From positions 1,903,543 through 1,967,542 of the forward strand of contig NW_006498233.1 in NCBI RefSeq assembly GCF_000471905.2: a DNA stretch of 64,000 bases, written 5' to 3'. Shown here one piece after another: positions 48,688 through 58,984 of the stretch; the first letter of the stretch is position 1; each line of letters opens with the position of its first letter. The DNA is from Amborella trichopoda (taxonomy: Eukaryota; Streptophyta; Magnoliopsida; Amborellales; Amborellaceae). Both the position numbers and the translations under genes were made by a program. The notes beneath the pieces were generated by a model. It was not told the DNA's origin. It searched no databases and was given only the letters and a program-made list of their open reading frames with translations.

Positions 48688-49760
48688 CTACGGGTAGTAT
48701 TTTCTGAGATACATTGCATTAATAGGGTTATTGAGTTCGTACCCCTCTTGATTTTTTATCTTGTAAGAGTTGCCTGCGTGCACTCGGGTAACCATGAATG
48801 ACCCCTCCCAATTAGGTTTGAACTTCCCTAAAGGGTGTGGATTTGAGGGAGTGTGGAAGATTTTCTTGAGTACCATGTCTCCTTCTCTGAATTGTCGAGG
48901 AACATTTTTTCTTTAGTATGCCCTCTCGGTTCTATGCTAGTAAGCAAGTAGTCATTTTTATTCAAAGCAACGAGGGCAGTGATTCATACTTTGATCTTTT
49001 GTTCCTCATCTGCATTTTTGTGAATAAGCACTCAGAGAGATGGTATCTCAACCTCGATAGGTGGCACTGCTTCCATACCATACATCAATGAGTATGGGGT
49101 CATGCCAGTAGGAGTCTTCTTAGTTTTCCGGTAGGCCCATAGTGCGTCGTTTAGCTTTTCGTGCCAATCTTTCTCGCTTTATATTATTTTTTCTATTATT
49201 CTGAGAAGTCCTTTGTTTGTGGCTTCTGCTTGTCCATTTCCTTGAGGGTAGTAAGGTGTAGAGAATTTCTGTGTTATCCCAAAATTTTTTGCACACCTTA
49301 GTGACCTTTTTATTTTTGAGATTGCATTCATTGTCAGTGATGATTGACTCAGGAACACAGAATCTGAATGCGATATTGTTCTTTATGAAACAGGCAACAT
49401 GTTGGCCTTCAATTTTAACAAATGATGCGGCCTCTACCCATTTGGTGAAGTATTTTGTAGCCGTTAATATAAAACGGTGGCTATTTGAGGCTTTTGGTGA
49501 AATCATTCTAATGTTATCAAGACCCCACATGGCGAAGGGCCATACAAGCGGTGTTGAGTTGAATGATACAGACGGTGCATGGATGAGGTCTCCATAGAGT
49601 TGAAATTTGGGACACCTCTTAATGAACTTCCAGCAGTCTTTAGCCATGGTGGTCTAGTAATAGCCTTGGCACCTAATTTTCTGGGCTAAGGTGGCTGCCC
49701 CAGAATGACCTCCTTCATTGTGTAATTCATTCAATACTTGGCCAATTTCTGGGTGATTGA
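48688..49760 (-). pseudogene. Tat integrase remnant
   Basis: Zinc-binding part LHNEGGHSGAATLAQK and KDCWKFIKRCPKFQ: the last zinc Cys is replaced by Phe (CPKF). The core at 49647-49300 carries ATKYFTKWVEAA and ITDNECNLKN (catalytic D). It then frameshifts near 49270. The C-terminal part is at 48876-48688 (PNWEGSFMVTRV, NAMYLRKYYP). Confidence 0.9.
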
Positions 49761-50029
49761 GACACCGTAGAATGATGCAATCGAAGGAATTTTTGAATAG
49801 GAGATCACCTCTTACTAACAATCCCATAGAAAACCTTTGGAGGGCTTCTTTATCCTTTTTGGTGGCTCCTTCAGAGTATAACCTATCTTTTAGCAGGGAC
49901 AAAACATCGTGGAACCATGGTTTTGTTGTAACTAGCGTATCTGAAGCCACGAGAGACACTTCTCCATTATTCTTCTTTTCTTGCTTCATTTCTTTTTCGA
50001 TCCTTAGTGGGGAAGGGTCATGTTTGTTT

Positions 50030-50450
50030 CTGATGTAGAATGGTAGGATGGTGATTTTTGGAGAAATATCTACCATTGAAGCAAGGGTTGCAAGGGTATC
50101 GGCGAACCGATTCTTTTCCCTAGTTACATGCTGAAAGGTGATTTTCATAAAATAAGGAATCATCTTTTCTAGCTTTCTTGATAGGGTTTGAGATTTTCTT
50201 CTTTCACCTTCCAAATCCCTTGAACTTGATTTATGACGAGTATGGAGTCACCAATAACTCATATTTGTTGGATTTTCATTCCCATGGCATTCTCAAGCCC
50301 GACTATCAAGGCTTCGTATTCAGCAACATTATTGGTACATGGGAAATTCAATCTGATGGCTGTTGGCATTAAAATCTTCTCGGGTGAGCATAGTATGACT
50401 CCTGTACCTGACCCATATTCGTTCTTTGCACCGTCAAAGTATAGCTCTCA
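50030..50450 (-). pseudogene. Second (archaeal-type) RNase H of the Tat element
   Basis: The minus strand encodes LYFDGAKNEYGSGTG, then NVAEYEALIVGLENA and, after a stop, VIGDSILVINQVQG, then HVTREKNRFADTLATLAS. These are the D, E, D and D segments of a full RNase H, separate from the gypsy RNase H upstream. A dual RNase H is a hallmark of the Tat lineage. Confidence 0.88.
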
Positions 50451-50606
50451 AATCAAATCCTCAATTGTGAAGGGGTTCTCATCAGGGAGATCCGTGTTAA
50501 CGGGAATATTGTCTGGCAGTGCGTGTTCAGCTTATCCTTTGACTGATTATTTAGTGACATACTTGATCTCAAACTCGCTCAATAACATTCTCTTCTTCGC
50601 CAAACG

Positions 50607-51875
50607 TCAGTTGAGGACTGGCCTCTCCAATAGATACTTGAGTGGGTCAATTTTGGATATGAGCTTGACTGAATGAGATAAGACATAATGTCTTAGTTTT
50701 TGCATGGCCCACACAAGTGTTAAGCAGTGTTTCTCCACATCTGTGTATCTTGTTTCATAGTTGACCATGGTTTTGCTGATATAGTATATCGTTTGTTCTT
50801 TTCCATGGTTGTTATATTGTCCTGACATTGCCCCCATGGTCTTGTCTTTCACTGATATGTACAAGAACAAGGGTTTATCTAGACTAGGAGGACTAAGGAT
50901 GAGAGGTTTGGTGAGGTACTCCGTGATTTGATCAAATGCTTCTTGGCATTCATTGTCCCATATGAATGGAGTGTCCTTCTTAAGGAGTTTATTGAATGGT
51001 GCGCACTTATCCGCCAGCTGTGAAATGAAGCGCCGTATGTCTTGTATGCGACCTTGAAGCCTACAGATTTCTCTGATGTTCCGGGGAGGAGGCATTTCAG
51101 TGATGGCTCGTATTTTGGACGGGTCCACCTCAATGCCTCTTTGGCTTACTATAAAGCCCAATAATTTGCTGGATTTAACTCCAAAGGCACATTTTTGTGG
51201 ATTGAGTTTGAGTTGATGCTTATGGAGTCTTTCGAATATGGTCCTCAGGTTGGTGAGATGATCAGACTTGGTCTTTGACTTGATTAGAATATCGTCGACA
51301 TAGTCTTTCATAATGGTATGCATTAGATCGTGAAAGATGCTAGTCATTGCCCGTTGATAAGTTGCTCCTACGTTTTTGAGACCGAAGGACATGACTTCGT
51401 AACAGTAGGTTCCCCATTGTGTTATGAATGACGTCTTGGTTTGGTCTTCTTCTGCCATGAGGATTTGCTTGTAACCCGAGAAGCCATCTATGAATGACAA
51501 CATCTCGTGATCTGCAGTGTTGTTGACCAAGGCATATATGTTTGGTAATGGAAAATTGTCTTTGAGACATGCCTTATTGAGGTCTCTGTAATCGACAAAC
51601 ACTCGAATCCTCCCGTCTTTCTTGGGTACGACCACTATATTAGCCAAACATTTCTAGTAATCAAAGGGGGTGATGAACCTTGCCTTGAGCAGCTTGTCGG
51701 TCTCTTCCTTAATTTTGAGCTCAAGGTGAGTCTTTTGACATCGGAGGTTCTGCCTTACAGGCCTTGCCCCTTCGTTGAATACTAGGTGATGTTGCACCAA
51801 TGTGGGATCAAGCCCTGACATATCATCGTATGACCAGGCGAAGACAACGTCATATTCCTTGAGAAAGGAAATCAC
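50607..51875 (-). pseudogene. Tat reverse transcriptase and first RNase H
   Basis: The RT fingers lie at 51875-51654. After a stop at about 51652, where a Trp codon is expected, a 346-codon open stretch (51647-50607) covers the palm. It includes FVDYRDLNKA, SFGLKNVGATYQRAM and an intact YVDD, followed by the connection (PPPRNIREICRLQGRI) and a gypsy-type RNase H in which expected catalytic positions are altered (LYISVKDKTMGAM). This is the best-preserved part of the element. Confidence 0.93.
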
Positions 51876-53033
51876 ATTTTCCTACTCCTTAGAAGATAAA
51901 GAGGTTCCAATCTTGGTTAACCTTGGGTCCTTCTCAGTTCTTAGGTTTACATCAATCGTCTCTTCGATGATAGCCGTTGGATCAGCATCGAACCTCTTCC
52001 TAAATTGCTCAACATGAGAAGTAAGTTCCTTAGGTTGAGAGATTTCTTCAGACTCTTGACTCTCTTCATCTTCATCTTGGTTGTCCAATTCATTGTCTTG
52101 GGTATTATGCACCGTTATTGGGCTATCTTGAGCATTTGCCGTTTTGGAAAATTCTTTTTCATTATTTTCTACTTTATCATGTTTTAAGTTTTCACCGGTT
52201 TTTGAAATATCACAAGAAGTGTACCTTACAGGCCGTACGAGAGAAATGTTGGCGACTGGACGCACAGGGTGGTTAGATGGCCACCCCGTGCCTATCCGTT
52301 TGAGGTGCCGCTGGTATGCTTCCAGCGATTCTCGAGATAAAGGAATGATCCTCTAATTCCAGCCTTGGGTTGGTGTTGGTGGACAAGCACCCTTGGCCAT
52401 GTTAGAGCCAACTGTACACACCTCCTTCAGATCTAGGTCAGCAAATAGATATTCAATCCCTAGTCCTTGTGTGTGCTGAGATGTGGAATAGGGACTATCC
52501 CTTGTAGGGGATTCGAGGATCACTTTCGACTGTTTAGGAGGATGGGCATCGAGAGGATCGAGGCTTTGAATGCCCCTTGATATGAAGCATGCAGGGCTTG
52601 AAGGCTTTATTCGGCTTTGAAATAGGGTGAGAGTAGACTTGAGCCCTCTTCGATCCCCTTTTCCAGTTTTGGGTTCAGGTGACGTAGAAATTGCTTCCTT
52701 TACACCTTGCTCTTGACTTCCCAAACCATAGCTAGGTTGGAAGCCTTGGGAGAGGAGCATGTGCCAGGCTTCGAGGGACTCGAAGTTATATCAGAGTTGG
52801 CAATGGATAATCTCCTCCATCGATGCCGAAGTTTGCAAAATTTTAGGAATATGATCGTCGGCCTCTAGGCGTAGAGTAGCACAATCAGCTTGCTCGAAGG
52901 AAGCGAGCGAGATTTCTTCGAGCTCGCCTCCTAAGGCCAATTTTTCGCTATGTGTGCCGGGATTAATAAAAGAAGGGGGTCGGAATTTTAGGCATTGATG
53001 GAGTGTTGAGGAAACCACGAGGTCCTCATCGAG

Positions 53034-53408
53034 TCAGGATCTTCCTAGCAGCATGTTGAAAGAAGGTTTTATGTCCAAGACATAAAACTTCACCGGTTGA
53101 ATGGTGGGGCCAATCTTGAGTGTGAGAGGCAATATACCCTCAGCCTGCCTTTTGGTCCCATCATATGCAGCGATGGTTAACTGACACGGTTCGAAGTCAT
53201 CTGGGCTTTTGCCTATCTGCTTCACCATTTTCATAGGGCATATATTCAGGGATTCCCCATTATCAACAAGCACTCTCTGTATTTCATATCCTTGAATGAA
53301 AATAATGATGTGCAGGGGTTGAACATGAAAGTGGTTGAAGCTGGCCAGGATGTCATCATCCGTTAACAGATTGGCGTTGGTGCCATTATTTGGTTGATCA
53401 TACCGCAC
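53034..53408 (-). pseudogene. Tat retropepsin-like protease remnant
   Basis: Contains VLVDNGESLNICP, with D-N-G where most retropepsins have D-S/T-G (a variant common in Tat elements), and ends with NMLLGRS, the usual terminal segment. Interrupted immediately upstream and downstream by stops. Confidence 0.85.
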
Positions 53409-54005
53409 AACTCATCTGGCTGTGTTGCTCGAGATGTGTGTCTTAGCGAGAACCCTTTCAATCTGAGCTCTGTGTGCCGACGAATTCGCAAGCAGCTCCA
53501 AGATGGAGATTTGAGCATGGATCTTCCCGAGATGAGTCGGTAGATCATAGGTGGTTGCGGATCCTTGAGTTCTTTTATTAAGTTCATGATCCGCAACCCC
53601 AGCTGGTGGTTTAGCTATTGAAGTGGCTTCCATTCTTTCATCAAGAGTGTCCGCCATCAATTGGATGGGTTTGAACATTCGACCTCTTCAGGTTAAGGAA
53701 TCAACTTCACCAGCTTGGAGCTCGATAGGGTCAGCCCTAGCAAGAGTAATGGGAGAACTCGAGGTGTTGGCCCTTTGTTTGGAAGATGATCCCTTTTCAT
53801 CAGCTTTGACCATGTCAATCTCGAGGGTATCATCTTCGTCATACTAGTCCCACTTAGAAGGATCATCAGGATTCAGGGATGAAGAATTTCCTCTAAGAAG
53901 ACCCAAAAGATCTTCTTCAACTTCTTGGAGATGATGATCACAAGCAAATATGAAATCATCTTCTTTGTCTCTGTTTTTAATAATGTGAATGATAACATCC
54001 TCCTT

Positions 54006-55573
54006 TCAGTTACTCGCAGCACCCTTTTCTTCGGTCGTTGTGGTCGTATTTTTGGGGAGAGGGTTTGTGAAGATACCCATCTTTTGATTAGGTTCTTCAA
54101 CAGGTTGATTTCTAGGTCCAGCAGTGATGTCACCCCTATTAATCAACCCTTGAATCACCCACTTCAAGTAGAAACAGTTTTGGGTATCATGGGCATGGTT
54201 TCTATGCCACTTGCACCATTTGTTCTTATCCTTAACCTCAAATGGTTGTTTAGATAGTGGCGGGAGTTGACTCATGTTTTTCTTCAAGAGTAACTCTAGC
54301 ACTTGTTCTAACGGGTCTTTGAGAGGAGTGAAGTTGTCCTCTTGCCTTCGATTGTTGTTTTGAGCGTTAGCTCTAAGCTGACCCCTTTGATTTTGATTCC
54401 TATTATTGTGCTGGGTGGCTGAACCTTGAGCCGGTCCGTTAACGATAATTTCGTTAACCTGACCGGAAGCTTTTCCCTTGCCACTGCTCTTATTTTTATT
54501 CTGGGGAGTCAAGATGGGTTTGTTATCAGCCTAGTGCTAAGGGGTGTCCCTCTCGCCCTTTCATGTCGTGCCACCCTCTCGATCATGGAGTCGAAAGAGT
54601 GGGGAATAAGTCCCTGGCTAAAGAAGGTCTTGTATTCAGGAGCTACATTTTCTTAGTCCATGGAGATTTTAGCTGGGTCAGTGAGTCGACATTCGATGAC
54701 CCGCATCACCGCCTTGCGGAATTGACCTATAAAATCCTCGAAGGATTCTCGTGGGTTTTGTTTGGTTGCACTGAGTTCGCCCAAGGAAAGAGATCTTGGT
54801 GTCGACCCACAGTAATGAGAGACGAACTGGTTGAACATTTCGTCTAGAGTTATGTGTGGTTGAGTGGTCATTATTCTCCAATGCCAGTTTAAAGCCTCAT
54901 CGGTCAAAGTTTGTGAAAACAAGGCCTTCAACTGGTTAGGCTTGTCTCGCAAGGCACAGATGGAGAGGAGGTATGTGTTGCCATGAATATCTCAGTCATT
55001 CTTCCCATTGAATTTGTTTTTAAACTCTGGGATGACAAACCCAAGTGGAAGGTCTTTAATGCCTCTAAGGGTCTCATGAACATAGGCCTTTGGGGGTAGG
55101 ATTTTATGCATACCCATCCTTACAAGCATATCTTGTATTGCTTTTATGGTGCCTTCTTGTTGGGTATTCGGCATGAGAGTAGGCCCACCGGTCTGTGGGT
55201 TCCCAAGCATAGACTGATTAGTCGAGACTTGGGGTAGATGTTGACCTGCTTGGGCCTGTGATGGATGAGCTATGGTTATTGGGGATGTTTGACACATTTG
55301 TCCTTGAGGGGCATACTAACCAATAGGCATCGCCACCAGTGGTGGAAACTGCACGGTTGGTTGGATCAGATACACAAGAGGGACTGATTGAAGCATCGGA
55401 TGACTCAGCTGTGCTATGGGTTGACGTATGCTATTAGGTTGGTTTTGGACCGACCCATGAATTGGGGCATGAACTGTGTAACCTAAGTCAGCTAGACTTT
55501 TGAGGGCAGCCTGGATGCCTATCTTGCCTAAGGGTTGATTTAGATTGACACCTCTATCTCGTACAGTGTTCAT
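54006..55573 (-). pseudogene. Tat gag remnant
   Basis: Starts near ATG 55573 (MNTVRDRGVNLNQPLG) with a Gln/Pro-rich N-terminal part. It continues at 55297-54992 (PEFKNKFNGKND) and at 54952-54653, the retrotransposon gag core (SFEDFIGQFRKAV, LFSQTLTDEALNW). It ends with a CKWHRNHAHDTQNC zinc-binding motif (about 54512-54006). Stops split the four pieces. A following segment (53678-53412, YDLPTHLGKIHAQISILELL) links to the protease. Confidence 0.88.
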
Positions 55574-56277
55574 GACATCATGAGCTGTACTTCGGCGACT
55601 CTAAGTAGGGTTGGATCCCCTAGACCTAGGTGGGTCTTGGTCTTGAGATCGTTGAACCTCAAGGTTATCTGAGTTCGAGTTGTGGGAATTGGCGTTAGAT
55701 GCCACATGAACTTCTTCCCTCGCACGGCTCCTGCTTTGGTTGCCTAAGGTCAGACGATTCCTACTATGGCTATGTAAGGTTCCTTATAGGACAATGCCTA
55801 GCCGGACCCCCTGGCTGTTCAATGTTTTTTGGGTAGAGCCAACTTTCCGAACCATATAAAGCTCAGGATTAGAAGTGGCTTTTAGTTGAAGACCTGAATG
55901 ATGGATAATGGATTGGCCCGGGTTCTGGCAGTAATCCCAAGGGATTGCGACTTACTGGTCCTTAGGTTTGGGAAGGTTTGGTTTAGAGTCAGCCGTGGAG
56001 CAGTCATCATAATCGCCTTGGGTAATCGACGTGATGACTTTCTTTGGCCGGGTTCTAGAGTCTAGGCTTAGGTAAGATATAAACTTCATGACCTAGGGCA
56101 CACTCAGCTTAACTCTAGGGGCAAAACCTTAACTAAGACTAAGGCTAAGATTAGCCCGGAATCCAGACTTACTAGACTCAATGGGTTTTGGTTCAGACCC
56201 TAAACTAGGTTAAGCCTAGTCTAGCTCTAGAGGCAACTCTAAGCCTAAAGCTATGCTAGAACCTAGACTAAGATCTA

Positions 56278-56745
56278 GATTAGATGATGCACGAGTCTTG
56301 GCTCGGACCAAGGGTGGGTTTAGACTTCGGTGTGAACCTGCTTCAGACCTGGACTGAGCTGAGTGCAAGCCTGAGCTTGGACCTAGAGGGTTGTGGAACT
56401 CAGAATGGATGTAGACCTAGACTGGATCAAGATTGAACTAGGAACGAGCCTTCGACTCGGATCAAGAGGGGGCCCAGGTTCGGACCTGGGTGTGAACCTG
56501 GTTCGGACCTGGGCTAGGCTGAGTGCAAGCCAGGACTTGGACCCAGAGAGTTTTAATGATCAGACCAGGTGTTGATCTGGAATGGATCAAAGATGAGCCA
56601 GGGACGAGCTTTCGGCTCAGACCAAGAGGGGACCTAGGTTTGGACCTGGGAGTGAACCTAGTTCGGACCTGGGCTAAGTTGGGTAAAAGCCTGAAATTTG
56701 ACCTAGAGTTTAGCTTGGACCAAAGGTGGGTCCGGGCTGAGATCT
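56278..56745. repeat. Three tandem units of about 160 bp in the Tat 5' leader
   Basis: Units repeat GG(C/T)TC(G/A)GACC(A/T)(A/G)G, GTTCGGACCTGGG and AGTGCAAGCC phrases at about 56340, 56500 and 56660. Open frames across them are repeat-driven. The wider 55600-57050 stretch is untranslated leader rich in CTAGG motifs. Confidence 0.7.
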
Positions 56746-57369
56746 AAGATTAACCAATTAGAAATAAGCACACAAGCACATGAAAACGTTTGACCTAGTA
56801 AAGTACTATAGGTAGGCTTGGTTTGAGAGTGGGTTCCTAACTATTGAAATGCAGCTAGGCTGATATAGGTCCCCGCATAGGTCCTGGCCTCTTGTTATAG
56901 GATTTTGCCAGATCCTACTATACGCGGAGTTCCTTTGAAGTAAAGGATTACGAAGGGGTTCTCACAGTTAAAGTTCCGTGAATCCCAACCGCCTCGACTC
57001 TCAAAGCTCAGTTCCCCTCATGCCGTTAAAATAGATTTTGGGGTTTTTCAAAAAAAAAATTTCTAGTTTTTCGAGATTCCCGGTTGGTGTATGCTAGAGT
57101 GTGTAAAGAAGCACGCAAATGAAAATAAAGTCAAGCACACAGGAACATAATAAGAAAGAAAACAAATGAGCACTCAGCTCTGATCACGCCTAGTGATGAG
57201 CGCTTCAAGGTGAAACTCGCTCAAGGAACAATATAGATGAAGGGGTGAGGAACCCCTAAGAATGTAAATTCGGAATAATGAGACCAGGCACAGTCCGTGC
57301 TAAGTCGAGCATGGCCAGCGTCGAGGATGACTCGAATGGGACACGGTTCAGGGAGGGTTCAAGCAACCC

Positions 57370-58308
57370 TCAATTTTTTTATTTTTTATTTATTTTTATC
57401 TTTTTAAATTTGATGAAATATATTTAGACTAAGCATGGTGAATGCAGAAAAAATGGTTTCAGCCAAAATTAATAAACTAAAATAAAAAAAGAAAAAGTCT
57501 CGAGCAAGACAGACTTATCTAAAGCAAAATGTTTTTTTTATATTTTTAAAAAAATTATTTTAACCAAAAAATTGGTAAAAACTCACAAAAAAGGCTCTGA
57601 AATAGGCCTGTGGGGTCCCATAAGTTTTTTGGGACCTCTGTGATTGGGCGACACGTGTCGCCCAAAAAAAATAAATATTATATTTTTTATTTTTATCTTG
57701 TTGATCTTGATGAAATAAGGCTACTGAAACTTGCAGCATTAGAAAAATCAAAATTTTTGATGAAATAAAAGTTTAAAAAAAAGAGTAAAACAGGAGAACA
57801 GCCGATAGAACATACCTGTATCAAGCAAAATATTTCTTTGGTATTTCTAGAAATTTAATTTTGCTCCAAATGTTTTTGAGCAGTCACAAGAAAGTCTTAG
57901 GATCTAGCCTGCAAAATTTCAAAAAATTCTAAATTGAGAGATGGGGGGAACTAGAAAGCGTGTTGCCCTGGACCTGGGCAGCACGACCCGTGTCGCCTAA
58001 GCTTCACGCCCCATGTCGCCCAAAAAATTGTTCCTTTTTTATATGTTTTTATATTGTTTTCTTGTAGATCTTGATAAAATAATCTTATTGTAAACTTGGA
58101 GAAACAACAAATAAAATGGGTTTTGATGAAAATAGATTAAAATAAAGCGACAATAAATCTAACAGAAAAATATTTTTTTGTATTTTTAAATATTTATTTT
58201 GACTTGAAACTTTTGGAAAAGTCACAAAATGGTACTTAGAACATGCCTGCAAAGATTCAAAAGATTCTAAGATCTTTTTCAAAATTTTGATGCTTGAATC
58301 ACACTCGA
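57370..58308. repeat. Diverged tandem repeats (about 330 bp) in the Tat 5' leader
   Basis: Two or three units share an AT-rich half (TTTTTATTTTTATCTTGTTGATC and GATGAAATA), an 'AAGCAAAATATTTNTTTGGTATTT' block and a 'GTCACAA.A' plus 'CCTGCAAA.ATTCAAAA' end. Each is preceded by GGGCGACACG-like boxes, including the perfect 18-bp palindrome at 57646-57663. Confidence 0.6.
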
Positions 58309-58332
58309 CTTGCCCCATAGTGGGTGCCAAAC
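58309..58332 (-). other. Primer binding site region of the Tat element
   Basis: TTGGCACCCACTATGGGGC in element sense, immediately inside the 5' LTR. The tRNA species cannot be assigned without a comparison. Confidence 0.6.
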
Positions 58333-58979
58333 TATTTATAGGGCAGAATCGAGTGATCTAATGATGTATATCTCTCAGATATGATACTTTCAACTGATAA
58401 AAATAAATGAAAAATAAATGGTAGAGAAAGTGGGAACAATCGAATTCAGATATGAGATTAGATCTGCCCAGAAACGAGTAGATTTGCTCTTAGATCTGTG
58501 GCGGAGCCAGCGTGATCCGAAGCATTTCAAAACATGATTTTTTTAAGAAAAATAATTATTTGGGTCAAATAGATTTTTTTGTATTTTTAACGATTTTTTT
58601 GGTAAAATAGGGCATTTGCATGTTGACTTGGGCGACATGCCCTGTGTCGTCTGGGCCGCACGCTTGGTGTCGCCGAAACCAAAACATGTACAAATTGATG
58701 TTTTTAAATTTTGGTGTCTTCCTCAGCCTCTTGTGAAGCTCTCAGAGAAAATTTGAGTCAAAAAAGATATTTTTACTATTTTTAATGATTTTTTCCGTAA
58801 AACAACACGTTTCCCAAATTTCGGTCAAAACAGGCATCTGCTGGGTTCTGGCCTGGCAGAATGGTTCTGGCTCACAGGGTAAATTTTGTGACCTATGGAT
58901 TTTGGGTTTGCTAAGCCAATTTTATCTTAAGGGTCTAAGAAAACCACAGAACTTGCCAGATTTAAAGCGGGTGTCTACA
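58333..58979 (-). repeat. 5' LTR of the Tat element, internally deleted (647 bp)
   Basis: Same ends as the 3' LTR but lacking the central part of about 680 bp. The terminal CA is also degraded (TATAAATA instead of TGTAAACA). Loss of so much U3/R sequence would remove most promoter signals. Confidence 0.9.
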
Positions 58980-58984
58980 CTTAT

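Larger units (their letters stand above)
44536..58979 (-). mobile_element. Ty3/gypsy Tat-type retrotransposon, TSD CTTAT
   Basis: A 14.4-kb element flanked by CTTAT at 44531-44535 and 58980-58984. LTRs are 44536-45872 (3') and 58333-58979 (5'), beginning TGTAGACA in element sense. A polypurine tract (AAAGAGGGGTAAC) adjoins the 3' LTR and a primer-site-like TTGGCACCCACTATGGGG adjoins the 5' LTR. Order is gag, protease, RT, RNase H, second RNase H, integrase: gypsy order with the dual RNase H known from the Tat lineage. Coding regions carry stops and frameshifts. Nested in an older related element. Confidence 0.95.
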
